Part shown: positions 1 to 9,903 of the stretch, piece by piece
Layout: the number at the start of each line of letters is the position of its first letter
Position numbering within the stretch: position 1 is the stretch's first letter
Source of the DNA: Maratus speciosus
Taxonomy: Eukaryota; Arthropoda; Arachnida; Araneae; Salticidae
Assembly: GCA_963932465.1 (NCBI GenBank)
Contig: OZ010799.1
Coordinates: 158,902,761 to 158,966,760, forward strand
DNA: 64,000 nt
Direction: 5' to 3'
Made by a program: the position numbers and the translations under genes
The notes under the pieces: model-generated
Told to the model about the DNA's origin: nothing
Databases searched by the model: none
Seen by the model: only the letters and a program-made list of their open reading frames with translations

Positions 1-64
1 AAAAAAATAATTTCAAACTAGACTAATTTACAACCAAAAAAAAAAAAAAAAAAATTAATTTCAA

Positions 65-518
65 GCTACACTGTTAAAAATTTTGCAGCATTCTGGCAGG
101 TCATTCGACCATTTGAAAAAAAAAAAAAAGGATTCCATAACCATAATTTAACCATAGCTGCCAACCTTCCACTAATCTTCCGTAATTTCTGGATTAATTT
201 AATCCAGATTAACCACATTTCGAACCAGAAAATTTACTTCATAAATGGTTATTTATTTAATTCCAGGTTTCTACGTGAAACATATTTATTTTCATTTCTT
301 AAAAACATTTCTGGTTTAAAACGTATTAAACCAGGGTCAAATTAACGCAAGTATTACGGAAGATTAGTTTGAGGTTGGCAGCTATGTTTAACTATATTCT
401 GACCATTAAATGGCCAGTAATATGGTCAAAATAGTGTTAAAATTACGGTTGTGTAACCGTTTTCGGAAAAAACGGTCAAATGACCTGTCAGAATGCTGCA
501 AACTTTTAACAGTGTAGC
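65..518. mobile_element. MITE with ~47-bp terminal inverted repeats, host of a nested MITE
   Basis: The left end (GCTACACTGTTAAAA, from 65) is matched in inverted orientation by TTTTAACAGTGTAGC ending at 518. The match continues inward through GCAGCATTCTG and GGTCATT with a few mismatches. There is no coding capacity, so it is a non-autonomous DNA transposon. A second MITE (153-386) is inserted inside it. A-rich and T-rich runs flank the ends, so the target duplication cannot be read. Superfamily unknown. Confidence 0.7.
153..386. mobile_element. hAT-like MITE, copy 1 (ends CATAGCTGCCAACCT)
   Basis: Terminal inverted repeats CATAGCTGCCAACCT and AGGTTGGCAGCTATG bound 234 bp. A subterminal CTAATCTTCCGTAAT / ATTACGGAAGATTAG pair sits inside them. 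Flanks share TTTAAC (147-152 and 387-392). A second full copy lies at 3714-3936 and a fragment near 36215-36300. No coding capacity. Confidence 0.8.
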
Positions 519-776
519 CTTTTTTTTTTTTTTTAAGCAGAGGTAAAAAAATTAAAATATTAAACTTTTGAAAGCACAACCCAGTTGTTAAAATCATATT
601 TAGTACTTGTGATAATGAGTGCCATTATAATCTATCCTTTTCATTATAAAAGAAAATTATCCTTATTAATCTTTTTGTAAAAAATATTGTTAGCATAGCA
701 AAAAGAAAAGAAAACATAAAAGAATTAAACAACCCCAGTCGTATTTATTTAATCTTTACGAGTTTCTTTTTTCTTA

Positions 777-1295
777 CCCGACTGCCAAGAAAGGTTATGT
801 GTTTCACGCGTATATCTGGGTAAGTGGATTTCTTTATACCCTCGAAACATCCGAACGCCTGGATGGATTTTAATGAATGAGGTCTCTATCGATTCGTCTT
901 AACCGTCCGATGGTTATAGGCTAGGTTTTGTTTTTATAAAATAAAAAATGGCAGTAGAGACGAATTTTTTTTACGCTCCATATTGAGTGGCATAACATTG
1001 GATAGGTCTTTCAAAATGAAGACGATGTTTCATTGACTATTTTACAATCAGAAGCTCCGCTTAAATATCACACAACCTCGAAGTTATGTAGTTAGGATCT
1101 CTAGCTTTACTGCAACTCTAACCTTCATAGACATCTATAGGCCTCATCAAAACAGTGTTTATAGATAGGAACTAACAATTAAACACAACTTAAAAGTAAT
1201 CAATACAAGTAAATAAAAAAATAGGTAAGTGATATAAAAAAATAGCTTCACATTGATGAGAAATAATTAATTAGTTCGCTTTTTACGGAGTCGGG
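777..1295. repeat. Interspersed repeat, uninterrupted copy (ends CCCGACT/AGTCGGG)
   Basis: About 520 bp, closely similar to 12243-12968. It starts near CCGACTGCCAAG and ends at GGAGTCGGG, giving a short CCCGACT/AGTCGGG inverted end. It contains no open frame of note. This copy lacks the 200-bp TTAA MITE found in the other copy, so it preserves the empty-site form. Element class not recognised. Confidence 0.7.
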
Positions 1296-1754
1296 TTTTT
1301 TTAATTTAATTATTTTTATTTACCTTTAATATGCATCATGAAACACATTAGGTATATAACTTACATTTAAAACCTCACTAACAATAGGTATAATCATCTT
1401 TAATCCTAATTTTATGACATATCTGAGTACCCTGAATTCGTCTTTCTCTACAGTGAAAACATACACGTAGCGAAAAACACAGAAAGTTAGGACACGGGAT
1501 CAAAGAATTCCAGTGTTTCTAATTTAGCGAGTTTTTTAAAATTCAAATATCTACGCTATTTCCGATTAGTAATGTTCGCCTTAGTTAATCTGTTATTAAA
1601 TAAAGTAAATATTACTATTTGAATTCGCTGTTTTTCAATTTAATATAAAAAATCTGATAAATTGTCAATACTGGAAAGCAGACAAGGAATTCGCATCTTC
1701 ATCAATGAATTGGCGTCTTAAGGGTGATTTTTTGCCTTAAAGGACCAGAAATCT

Positions 1755-1911
1755 CTCGCGTATTAAGCAGGTTCGCGTTTTAACCGTTCGCGTATTTAAC
1801 GTGATATTTTTGCATTAGCCTTATAGGGGATGTTCAAGGGATCGGAAAAAAACCCGCGTATTAAGTGGGATCGCGTATTAACCGTGAGCGTCTTAACCGG
1901 GTTCCACTGTA
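1755..1911. mobile_element. pogo/Tc1-like MITE terminus
   Basis: Read on the minus strand from 1911 the sequence begins TACAGTGGAACCCGGTTAAG, the type of terminus seen in pogo-like elements. It continues with repeated GCGTATTAA-type words. Related words occur back to about 1755, but I cannot define an opposite terminus. Treated as one end of a degraded non-autonomous element. Confidence 0.4.
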
Positions 1912-2014
1912 TTTGCATAAAAGTACAAAAAAAAAAAAAAAATGATTGGGACTCAAATTTCCACTTAATTTCAGAACTGCCCATTTAAGAGTTGGTCTTA
2001 CAAAATATGCTTAA

Positions 2015-2224
2015 CCCTTTCAGGGGCAAGTCATTTCTGCTCGAAAAATGTTCAAATAATTATTTCAAACCGCAATTTGCGAACAAATTTATTTGAAATA
2101 ATCAAAAGCTTTTCTTCAGGTATATTATGAGATCGAAATTGTACTAAACAATTACTGGTGCCATTTGTCAGTTTGGGCATTGAAATTAAGCGTTTGCAGA
2201 CTGCAAACTGCGCCCCTGAAAGGA
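2015..2224. mobile_element. TTAA-flanked MITE (CCCTTTCAGGGGC ends)
   Basis: 210 bp bounded by TTAA at 2011-2014 and 2225-2228. The left end is CCCTTTCAGGGGC and the right end is its near-exact inverse, GCCCCTGAAAGG. TTAA duplication with CCCT-type ends is typical of piggyBac-like non-autonomous elements. No coding capacity. Confidence 0.75.
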
Positions 2225-2328
2225 TTAAATGCTACTCTTGTCCGACATAATTTTTACTGAAAGAGTTTGTTAAATAACATTTTTATGCGCTTTGAGATAT
2301 CTTAATATCTTAACCGTTATAGAAAGTA

Positions 2329-2776
2329 CTGGGTGTCCTAAAAAGGACTGACTGATTTTAAAATTCAATAACTTGCAAACGGTGACAGATATTTAAAAAT
2401 TCTTGCAGGAGGGTTATGCATAAGGTCAAAATTTTTTTTACAGTGATTTTCGATTTTATTTCGAATTGCAAACAATAGATGGCGCTGTAAGCAATAGGCG
2501 CTAAAAACAGGGTGGATTTTTTGGCCGATCTGTTCTGGAGGAAAAAGGAGATGAAAATGCATTAAGTGGGTCCCGAAGGACCAAAAATCGAGCCTGAATT
2601 TAGCGTCTATTGATCGCAGCGCCATCTATTGTTTGTAATTTGAACTAAAATTGAAAATCACTGTAAAAAAACTTTTGACCTCATGCATAACCCTCCTGCA
2701 AGAATTTTTTAAATATCTGTCACCGTTTGCAAGTTATTGAATTTTAAAATCAGTCAGTCCTTTTTAGGACACCCGG
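2329..2776. mobile_element. Fold-back IS630/Tc1-like MITE (CYGGGTGTCC ends)
   Basis: 448 bp flanked by TA (2327-2328 and 2777-2778). The arms, about 155 bp each, are near-perfect inverted copies starting CTGGGTGTCC / CCGGGTGTCC and running through GACTGACTGATTTTAAAATTC. The same terminal sequence caps the 8-kb element at 45573-53628, so this is a small member of that family. Confidence 0.8.
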
Positions 2777-2813
2777 TACTTTCATAAGGGTCATTACAAG
2801 TAGAAAGTTTTAA

Positions 2814-3372
2814 CCCTTACCCCTCTCACTGCGTGATTGTTTTATCAAAATAGCTTCAAAAATCGCGTATTTAATCCCTTCGCGATGAGTGTCATTCAAG
2901 AATATTTGTTCTTTTGTCACCGGTTTTTTTAAACAAAAATTTTTGTCTAATTTAATCGGTAAAATTTTCTGATTAAATAAGGCAAAATTTACAACAAAAA
3001 AAAAAATAACTCGCGGGAATAATCAAGGAGGGTAAATTAGACGGGAAAAATGCATCCCGAGGAAATCTCGGGTTGCACAAATTTTGCTACTTTTACGTTG
3101 CCCGAGGAAATCTCGGGTTGCGCAGCGATAGGTTTTAATGCCCAGTGTAGAATGCGTTCCAGAAATTGCGTAATTTAGAAATTTGGTATTCATACCAGAA
3201 AAATCTAAATAGTGAATCTCACTTTTTTTTTAAATATCGAAGTGTCTCTTATTAAATAAATCAAAAATTTCCATTTTCAATTTCTGTTGTGAATACGGAA
3301 TATGTGAATAAAAATATCCACTGAATCGGGAACACTGATGGTATCATAAATGATACCATGGGCATTTAAGGG
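2814..3372. mobile_element. TTAA-flanked MITE containing repeated hairpins
   Basis: Bounded by TTAA at 2810-2813 and 3373-3376, with ends CCCTTACCCC and (inverted) CCCTTAAATG. Inside are two copies of a hairpin CCCGAG-loop-CTCGGG (3056-3072 and 3101-3117). A perfect 10-bp-arm hairpin ATGGTATCAT/ATGATACCAT sits at 3338-3359. piggyBac-like by its TTAA and CCCT ends. No coding capacity. Confidence 0.6.
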
Positions 3373-3391
3373 TTAATCTTAGTCTGTTCTA

Positions 3392-3568
3392 CAGGGTTCG
3401 TACGCTTCAAGGACTTTCAAGCACCGTTTACCAGAATTCTTGTAAAGTAATATTTGCCTTATGCAATGAAAAAGAAATCTACCTTCAGATATAGCGACCA
3501 CTCCTTTACGAAATTTCTGATACGAAAACAACTAAAATCCCTTTAATTCCTTGATGCGTACGAATCCT
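3392..3568. mobile_element. hAT-like MITE (CAGGGTTCGTACG ends), copy 1
   Basis: Starts CAGGGTTCGTACGC and ends GCGTACGAATCCT, an imperfect inverted pair. The interior carries the TTTACCAGAATT / AAATTTCTG type words shared with copies at 32219-32396 and 36554-36731. Target duplication not evident. Confidence 0.65.
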
Positions 3569-3713
3569 AATCTAGAGAGAAATAGTGCTTGTGTTCCAGA
3601 AACAAAGCATAAAATGGAGAAAAATAACTACATTTTGAAACAAATAAACAGCTGTTTAAGAAGCGCGATTTATCATTTTGTGCTTGGCAAATCAACAGGC
3701 TAATAGGTGGGGT

Positions 3714-3936
3714 CATAGCTGCCAACCTCAAACTAATTTCCGTAATACGTGCGTTAATTTGACCCTGGTTTAACACGTTTCGAACCAGAATTTTTTTAAA
3801 GAAATGAAATTAAGTATGTTCTACGTAGAAACCTTGAATTAAATAAATAAAGATTCATAAAATAAATTTTCTGGTTTGAAAGTGGGTCAAATTAATCCAG
3901 GTATTACGGAAGATTAGTGGAAAGTTGGCAGCTATG
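3714..3936. mobile_element. hAT-like MITE, copy 2 (ends CATAGCTGCCAACCT)
   Basis: Second copy of the family at 153-386, with CATAGCTGCCAACCT at the left and TTGGCAGCTATG at the right. It is flanked by a perfect 8-bp duplication GGTGGGGT (3706-3713 and 3937-3944). An 8-bp duplication is the hAT signature, which supports the family assignment. Confidence 0.85.
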
Positions 3937-4445
3937 GGTGGGGTAAAGAACCATTAACAATTCAAATACATAACCTTCTATAAGATTATAAAGATAGCAG
4001 ACTCATCTGTCATATTTGACAGTTAATATATGTCTTTCGAAATATGCTTAAAAAATTTCCTCGACATAATTTTATATGGCATAGTTTGTGAAAAAAATTA
4101 TTTAAACGCCATCAAATACAGTGTACGAGTATTTTCTACGACATCGATACTAACAATATTTAACTCTTAACGAAACAATTGTTTCGTTAAGAGCGTTCGC
4201 TAACGAAACAATTGTTTCGTAATTGCATTAACGCAGCAATATACACGACATTGACACTCTTAAGCAAATTTATTCGCGTGGCACCACTTTTTTTAAGAAA
4301 CCCTTTTATTTGTACTTTGACAACAATGTGCAAGAGAAATTTACTAAAAAAATTACTTTTAAAATATAATGGTGCAGGTGGAATATAAAAATGAAATCAT
4401 GTATTTAAAGCTACCTTTCGTTGATCGTTAATATATAAAATCTCT

Positions 4446-4690
4446 GCCCCACCAGTGGCTGAGAGGTTCTACTCTCAAAGCTGGTAGACTGGATGTGCTG
4501 GATTCAAACCCAATCGTGCCCGTTGGCCTACATTTTCGATGTTTTTCGTCGTTTTCTTCGAGCCTTGGATTTCCTTGCGTCAATACGGGTTAAGTTCCCT
4601 TAAAAAGACCCCCACAGAGGGCACTCTCCCTGTCGGGCCCATATCCCTAGTGTAGACAATCGCCCGTCATAAACAACACCAACACCACCT
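4446..4690 (+). mobile_element. tRNA-derived SINE, copy 1
   Basis: The 5' part reads like a tRNA: GTGGCTGAGAGG resembles a polymerase III A box and GGATTCAAACCC a B box. A shared body (TCGTTTTCTTCGAGCCTTGG, then AGACCCCCACAGAGGGCACTC) follows, then a CAACACCAACACC tail. Full-length relative of 48175-48437 and of the truncated copy 22837-23003. The target duplication is not clear here. Confidence 0.8.
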
Positions 4691-5390
4691 TTAAGAACCT
4701 CCCCATCCAAAGAAATATAGCAACATACAAGCGTATAATGCACATAAAGAAGAAAAATAATTTTTTTCTACATTTGAAACAAATAAATAGCTGTTTACGG
4801 GACATAATTCATTTTTTTTGTGCTTGACAAATCGTTATGGAAATCTGAGAATTAAAGAATGATTAACAATGCAAAGGTATAAACGTCCATTAAGTTTTAA
4901 AGAAAGCAGACTCATCTATCACATTTGATACCCAATCTAACGAACTGAACTTATAAAACTACTCTTGTACGACATTTTTGTACCTGAAATATTTTGGTAA
5001 ATCACGTGCTTATTCTCCATGAGATATTTAAATTTCTAAAGTACTGTAGAATGTAATGTGGCAATTGACAACGCCACTAACAACATTTAATCGATAAAAA
5101 AAATCTTCGAATAAAAAATAGCCCTTATCTTCCAGAAACAAAGCATATTATAAACATTAATATAAATATAAACACTACATTTTGGAACAAATGAACAGCC
5201 GTTCAGAGGGCCTGATTTATCTTTTCATCGTGCTTCACAAATCGTCATGCCAATATGCGAGGTAAAAATAATTAAAAAAGCAGAAATAGAGCTTTCTGTA
5301 ATTTTTGAAGACAGTAGACTCATTTATCATATTTGAAAATCAATCTTACGAAATATGCTTAAAAAGACTTTTCTAGCTCGACATAATATT

Positions 5391-5650
5391 CAATTATCTA
5401 AAGCTAAAAGTCATGACACAGTCCAAATTTTGCAGAGTAGTAATATTGATAAAATAATCACTTTTAACAACAACAACAATGAATTCTGGGAAATTTTTTT
5501 AACTGGGTTGTGGTTGAAAAATTGTCATGTCAATATGTAGGAAAAGAATGATTTAATGCAATTACATCATCTTCCATACGTTTTTAAGCGCAGTAGATTC
5601 ATTTATCACATATGACAGTGAATATTACCAGAACGGAGCTTTAAAAAGTA
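5391..5650 (+). repeat. Direct repeat partner of 7260-7515
   Basis: About 255 bp similar in the same orientation to 7260-7515. Shared words include CAATCCAAATTTTGCAGAG (here CAGTCCAAATTTTGCAGAG), ACTTTTAACAACAACAAC, AATTGTCATGTCAATATG and GAATGATTTAATGCAATT. The two copies bracket the palindromic array at 6167-7265. Confidence 0.75.
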
Positions 5651-6166
5651 CATTCTACCCTAACGTTATTTTTTACCTCAAATAGTTTGTATACGACAAT
5701 ATATTATTTAAAATATTCTGCGAAATGACGTGTTTGTTCGTCATGAGATAATTGAAATTTTTAGCCGTTATACAAAATATTTTCGAAAACTTTAGGCATT
5801 TTATTGTGATGGATATGGTTTCTCCAATAATAAAATCAACACATATGTGTTAGTAAGTGAGATAATTTTTTATGTTTTATAGAATTAAAATTTCATATCA
5901 AATTTCGTGTTACCATGTATAATAAGAGGGCTGCCACAAGCGACTATTTTGATATTCTATTCTAACCACAATTTTAAGAAAATAAATTTTGTAGTATAAT
6001 CTTCTTGCAGACGTTATCAATGTGTATGTGAAAGATTTTTGTTTTAAGAGAATGTTGCGAGATAGAATTGAAAAATAGTCGCACGTGGCAGCCCTGAATA
6101 AGTACCACTATCGGGTCCTTTAAAAATATTTTAAGCGCTGGGTTTTGAAAAACAAAATGCACAAGC

Positions 6167-7265
6167 CAATGATGGTTGTTTTTTTATTTTTAATAATTGA
6201 ATTTTATGTATTTTTTAGCGCTGAATTCGAAAATGGCCTTTATTTTTAACCATAACTTCAGGATTTTTCGCAAATTCCCCATTTTAAAGATAGAATTATA
6301 CAAAATAGATAATAATACATCTGATAATAAAAAATGGTAAAGATGGTTGTGTTTTTTAACTTTTGATAATTAATTTTTATGTACTTTTTAGTGCTGAATC
6401 CGAAAATGATCTTTATTTTTCAACATTATGTCCGGATGTTTCGCTAATCTTAATTTTAAGAAGTCGAAAAATTGCGATAATCTGATACTATCAAATAGAT
6501 ATGATGGTTGTGTTTTTTAAATTTTGATAATTGATTTTATGTACTTTTAAGCATTGAATCTGAAATGACCTCCATTTTTAACCATTACGTCAGAATATTT
6601 CGCAAATCGTAAATTTCATAGTAAAAAGATAGCAAAAATCTGATACTATAAAATTGATTCAAAACTTCTTTTTTGTTTAATTCAAAAATTTACTCAATTT
6701 TTGGGGTTATACAGGGGATTCTTACAGCTAAACAGCCCAGGGATGCTATAAGATGGGGAGGGGTGTCACTTTTAACCCTTTTCGGCACAGAAGAATTCTG
6801 TTCGTAAAATAATGGAATGATCGACTGACACCAAAAATTACATACGAACATCTTAGAAATTAAAAGAAAAAAACTGATGTTTCGAAGTTTCATTACAAAA
6901 GAAAAATTTTATTAAGATATTCTTAGTGCCGTTTGTAAATATGGAATCAAAATTAGATGGTCCGGCAATGGAATCACTGTGTCGATAAGGATTAACTTTG
7001 AACATTTTAACTTTGAAATTTACTATTTGCGAAAATTCCTGACGTGATGGTTAAAAATGAAGATCATTTTCCGATTGAGCGATAAAAAATACATAAAAAT
7101 CAAGTATCAAAAATAAAAAAAAACACCACAATCACATCTATTTTAAAATATAAAATTTTCGCTATTTTTTTTTACTATTTAACTTTGAAATTTACGTCTT
7201 GACGTGATGGTAAATAATGAATGTTATTTTCTGATTTAGTGCTTCAAAATACATAATAATCAATT
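6167..7265. repeat. Palindromic array of ~165-bp units split by a MITE
   Basis: Three forward units begin near 6170, 6343 and 6501, each with GATGGTTGT, then TTTTTATGTACTTTTTAG-like, then CGAAAATGACCT-like, then a TTTCGCAAAT word. Two units in the opposite orientation occupy about 7005-7150 and 7185-7265. A TTAA MITE (6776-6991) sits between the two orientations. No coding potential. Confidence 0.65.
6776..6991. mobile_element. TTAA-flanked MITE (CCCTTTTCGGCAC ends)
   Basis: 216 bp between TTAA at 6772-6775 and 6992-6995. Left end CCCTTTTCGGCAC; right end GTGTCGATAAGG, an imperfect inverse. Interior words (ATTCTGTTCGTAAAAT, TTCATTACAAAAG) recur in the related copy near 8335-8513. Confidence 0.65.
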
Positions 7266-7515
7266 ATCAAAAGGTAACAGACATGACACAATCCAAATTT
7301 TGCAGAGTAGTGATGTTTATAAAAATAATTACTTTTAACAACAACAACAACAAAGAAATTTATATTTAACTGTGTTGTGTTTGGAAAATTGTCATGTCAA
7401 TATGTGGGGAAAGAATGATTTAATGCAATTGCATCATCGTCCATAGGTTTTTAAGTATATTATTCATTTATCACATATATGACAGTGAATATTGCCAGAA
7501 TGGAGATTTAATCAA
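7260..7515 (+). repeat. Direct repeat partner of 5391-5650
   Basis: Same-orientation copy of 5391-5650, with an expanded CAA run at about 7340-7352. Confidence 0.75.
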
Positions 7516-7519
7516 TATA

Positions 7520-8330
7520 TTCTCCCCCACTTTTCGAGGTAAATGAATAAAAAAAAATAATCCAATGTTAACAAATGTTTCTAAAAATCAATGAACATTG
7601 TGGCTATCACTTAGTCTTAACATGATTTTCCTAAACATAGGTGGTAATTTTCATTACCGTTCCATCATTACCGTCCCCTTTTTTACCATTTCGTACCTTT
7701 TTTCCTATACCATCCCCTTTTTTTACCTTACCGTCCTTTCGTTAACACCCCTTTAAGACAACGTTATAAAAAAAATTCCGTATTAAAAGTATTACATTTT
7801 TATTATTTCTTATTTGAATGTCCTGCGGGTACTATGCAAATTCATTATAAGTAAAAATTTCGAAAAGAATAAAAAGTTATATCGGTAAAATGCTATTGAA
7901 AATTAAACTCGCAAGTTTAGCTTAAACCTCAGTTAAACAAAAAAAAAATTCTCTGCTGGCCCTTTTTTCTTTATTTTGAATCATTAAAGCATTCGTCTAT
8001 CATATTAAAATATTATTTTATAGCAAGTTTAATTTCGCCAGATTTTTTTCCCCAAAAGTCAAAAGATTGTGAGAATGCCCCATATACATTTATAAATATT
8101 TATATCATACTAAATTTTCATATAAACTGCAGGAAAGTTATAAAAATGAAAACATTAATAAAATAAAGGAAATAGTCAAACAAACACATAAACAACATTC
8201 AGTCATAAATAGTCTCTTAAAACTATCATGTGAAATAAGAGGCTTTATTAAATGTCTTGTCTTATTTTTATTCGGCAAGATAATTTTTTAAACTTATTCT
8301 CATATTCGAAAAGCCGTACTGTACAGAATC
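7520..8330. other. AT-rich spacer, no gene seen
   Basis: No open frame, RNA gene or bounded element is recognised. A low-complexity patch at 7650-7745 repeats TTACCGTCCC/TTACCATTTCG-type words several times. Confidence 0.5.
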
Positions 8331-8334
8331 TTAA

Positions 8335-8513
8335 CTCATCTTACTCATTTCGGAGGTAAGCACTTCTGTTTGTAAAATGTTGAAATGGTTGGTTGGCTCA
8401 CACCAGGATTTTCATACAAATTTTTTTAGAGTAACGTAAAACCTATTTTTTCTTGCACATTATAAAACCAAAATTTTATACAAAAATTCTGGTGTCACTG
8501 TGGCACTTGAGGA
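8335..8513. mobile_element. Degraded TTAA-flanked MITE
   Basis: TTAA at 8331-8334 and 8514-8517 enclose sequence resembling 6776-6991: ATTTCGGAGG, CTTCTGTTTGTAAAATG, CTCACACCAGG, then GTGTCACTGTGGCACTTGAGG. The left end has decayed. The start is uncertain by several bases. Confidence 0.45.
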
Positions 8514-8517
8514 TTAA

Positions 8518-9157
8518 AATTAAGGGGGATATATATGCCCCACCACCCTTCAAGGAGTTAAGCGGGAAACGTGAAAACACCACTTCACCGGCAGCAGATA
8601 TGGGGAAACAGTGTGTTTACCCCCGACTTACCCAGGGGCAAACGTTATAGTAGTATACTCGTACCTGTACCAGAAATTTTGTAGAGGAGAAAGTATAAAG
8701 CATAATGAAAGTTGCGTTGTGATTATACTTTAAATTTTCTTATTACAAAATTTCTGGCATGTGCCATAATTTCCATTACCAATCTATAAAATCTTGTTTT
8801 CACCTTTCCCGTATAAGGTGTGTTAATAACACAGCCAAATGACGTGACGCTACTCACAACCGTTAGAAAGCAACCAAAGTGTGATATATTTCATTTGTTG
8901 CATTTTTACTCTCATGCACTTGGAGACTAGCGGGAAGATGATGGCGACGAGTATCTGAGTCTTTTGTAGCTCGCCACAATATGGGACGTTTCGACTTCCC
9001 AGTGACTTATTTCCTACAAAGGTGACAACAATAGATAATGCGCATGTGACGTTGTGCACCGAAAAAAAGACGTAGTCCTCAACATTTTTCAGGCAGAAAG
9101 TAACAATTCTCCCAGCGTTAGTAATTTATACCATATATAACCCTACATATAATACAA
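8518..9157. other. Spacer, nothing recognised
   Basis: Moderate-complexity sequence without a convincing open frame or repeat boundary. Short frames on both strands (for example 8453-8650 and 8850-9059) have no recognisable domain and are not called. Confidence 0.4.
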
Positions 9158-9903
9158 TATACTGGGTGATTCTCAACTCTATGTCAATAATCGGCATATA
9201 TGTTAGGAAGACGATATCAAGCAAGAATCATATAGGAACATAGGGTCGCAAATGCAATGTAGCCGCGCCACATGCCCACAAAGTTGGGGGCGGCTGCCGT
9301 CTGCTGTCGAAACCAATGTGCCTACTCCAAACGGTGCTGGTTATCACCGGCGGTCATAGACTGCATACGTTGCATATGGTACAGAAGCAACTTGTTCCCG
9401 TGTAAGATACGCCAAAAGCTGGATTGAGACAATGCGTCGAGTACTCGCCCCCGTGTCGTTTTCGACTTCGGATAGAACGTCTTCTTCCAGTCTACGGGCC
9501 CACGTTGTACTCTGACCACCAGTATCGATTATTCGTCAAAATGTCCCGTTTCTCTCAATCGATGATGCAGAAGTGCTAACATCGCATGAGTTTGTACGTC
9601 TGGTTGGAAACCGGGAATGATACAGTTCCCTAGCTGCTGTTTCACTGAATTGGCCGCCCTGTAAATGAGGTGCATATCCGCCAATTCCCTATTCGTGTAG
9701 CGATGCATCATTCCTTCAGCATATACATCCGAAATACGCTTTTTCTCGTTTCTGCCTTCCCAGCTGTCCTCACGACCAACAGCGCACTCTTGCGCGTCTG
9801 GGTTGCGTGTGCGACCCTATGTTCCTGTATGATTTTTGTTTGTTATCGTATTCCTAACCTACATGTCGATTATTGACAAAGAGGCTATGAATCACCCAGT
9901 ATA
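9158..9903 (-). mobile_element. Deletion derivative of an IS630/mariner-like transposon
   Basis: The ends TATACTGGGTGATTC (9158-9172) and GAATCACCCAGTATA (9889-9903) are exact inverses. The inverted repeat continues inward for about 85 bp, including GTCAATAATCG and GGAACATAGGGTCGCA on both sides. Between them is a broken minus-strand transposase with an N-terminal HTH part only. Only about 150 bp separate that remnant from the left terminus, so the catalytic DDE region is gone and the copy is non-autonomous. Confidence 0.8.
9322..9711 (-). pseudogene. Truncated DUF4817-type transposase N-terminus
   Basis: Two minus-strand pieces are visible. 9529-9711 begins MMHRYTNRELADMHLIY, the pattern of the N-terminal DUF4817 domain that precedes IS630/mariner-like transposases, and runs on to a residual RLRETGHFDE before a stop. 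9322-9519 continues with a shortened VLDAL...SFWRILHGNKLLLYH segment, which resembles the helix-turn-helix region (typically V-WR-L-E-LYPYHLQRVQ) of the same proteins. Stops, a frame change and internal loss separate the pieces, and no DDE catalytic core follows. In intact elements the domain would bind the terminal repeats. Family assignment is from sequence pattern; non-functionality is seen directly. Confidence 0.75.

Larger units (their letters stand above)
3570..5650 (+). repeat. Degenerate ~400-bp direct repeat block
   Basis: Three diverged units begin near 3590, 4728 and 5135. Shared landmarks in order are CCAGAAACAAAGCATA, ACATTTTGAAACAAAT, TTTGTGCTTGACAAATCG, GCAGACTCATCTATCAC and CGAAATATGCTTAAAA. 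A fourth partial unit at 5520-5650 carries the later landmarks. The block is interrupted by a MITE (3714-3936) and a SINE (4446-4690). Strong divergence implies an old array. No coding potential. Confidence 0.6.
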
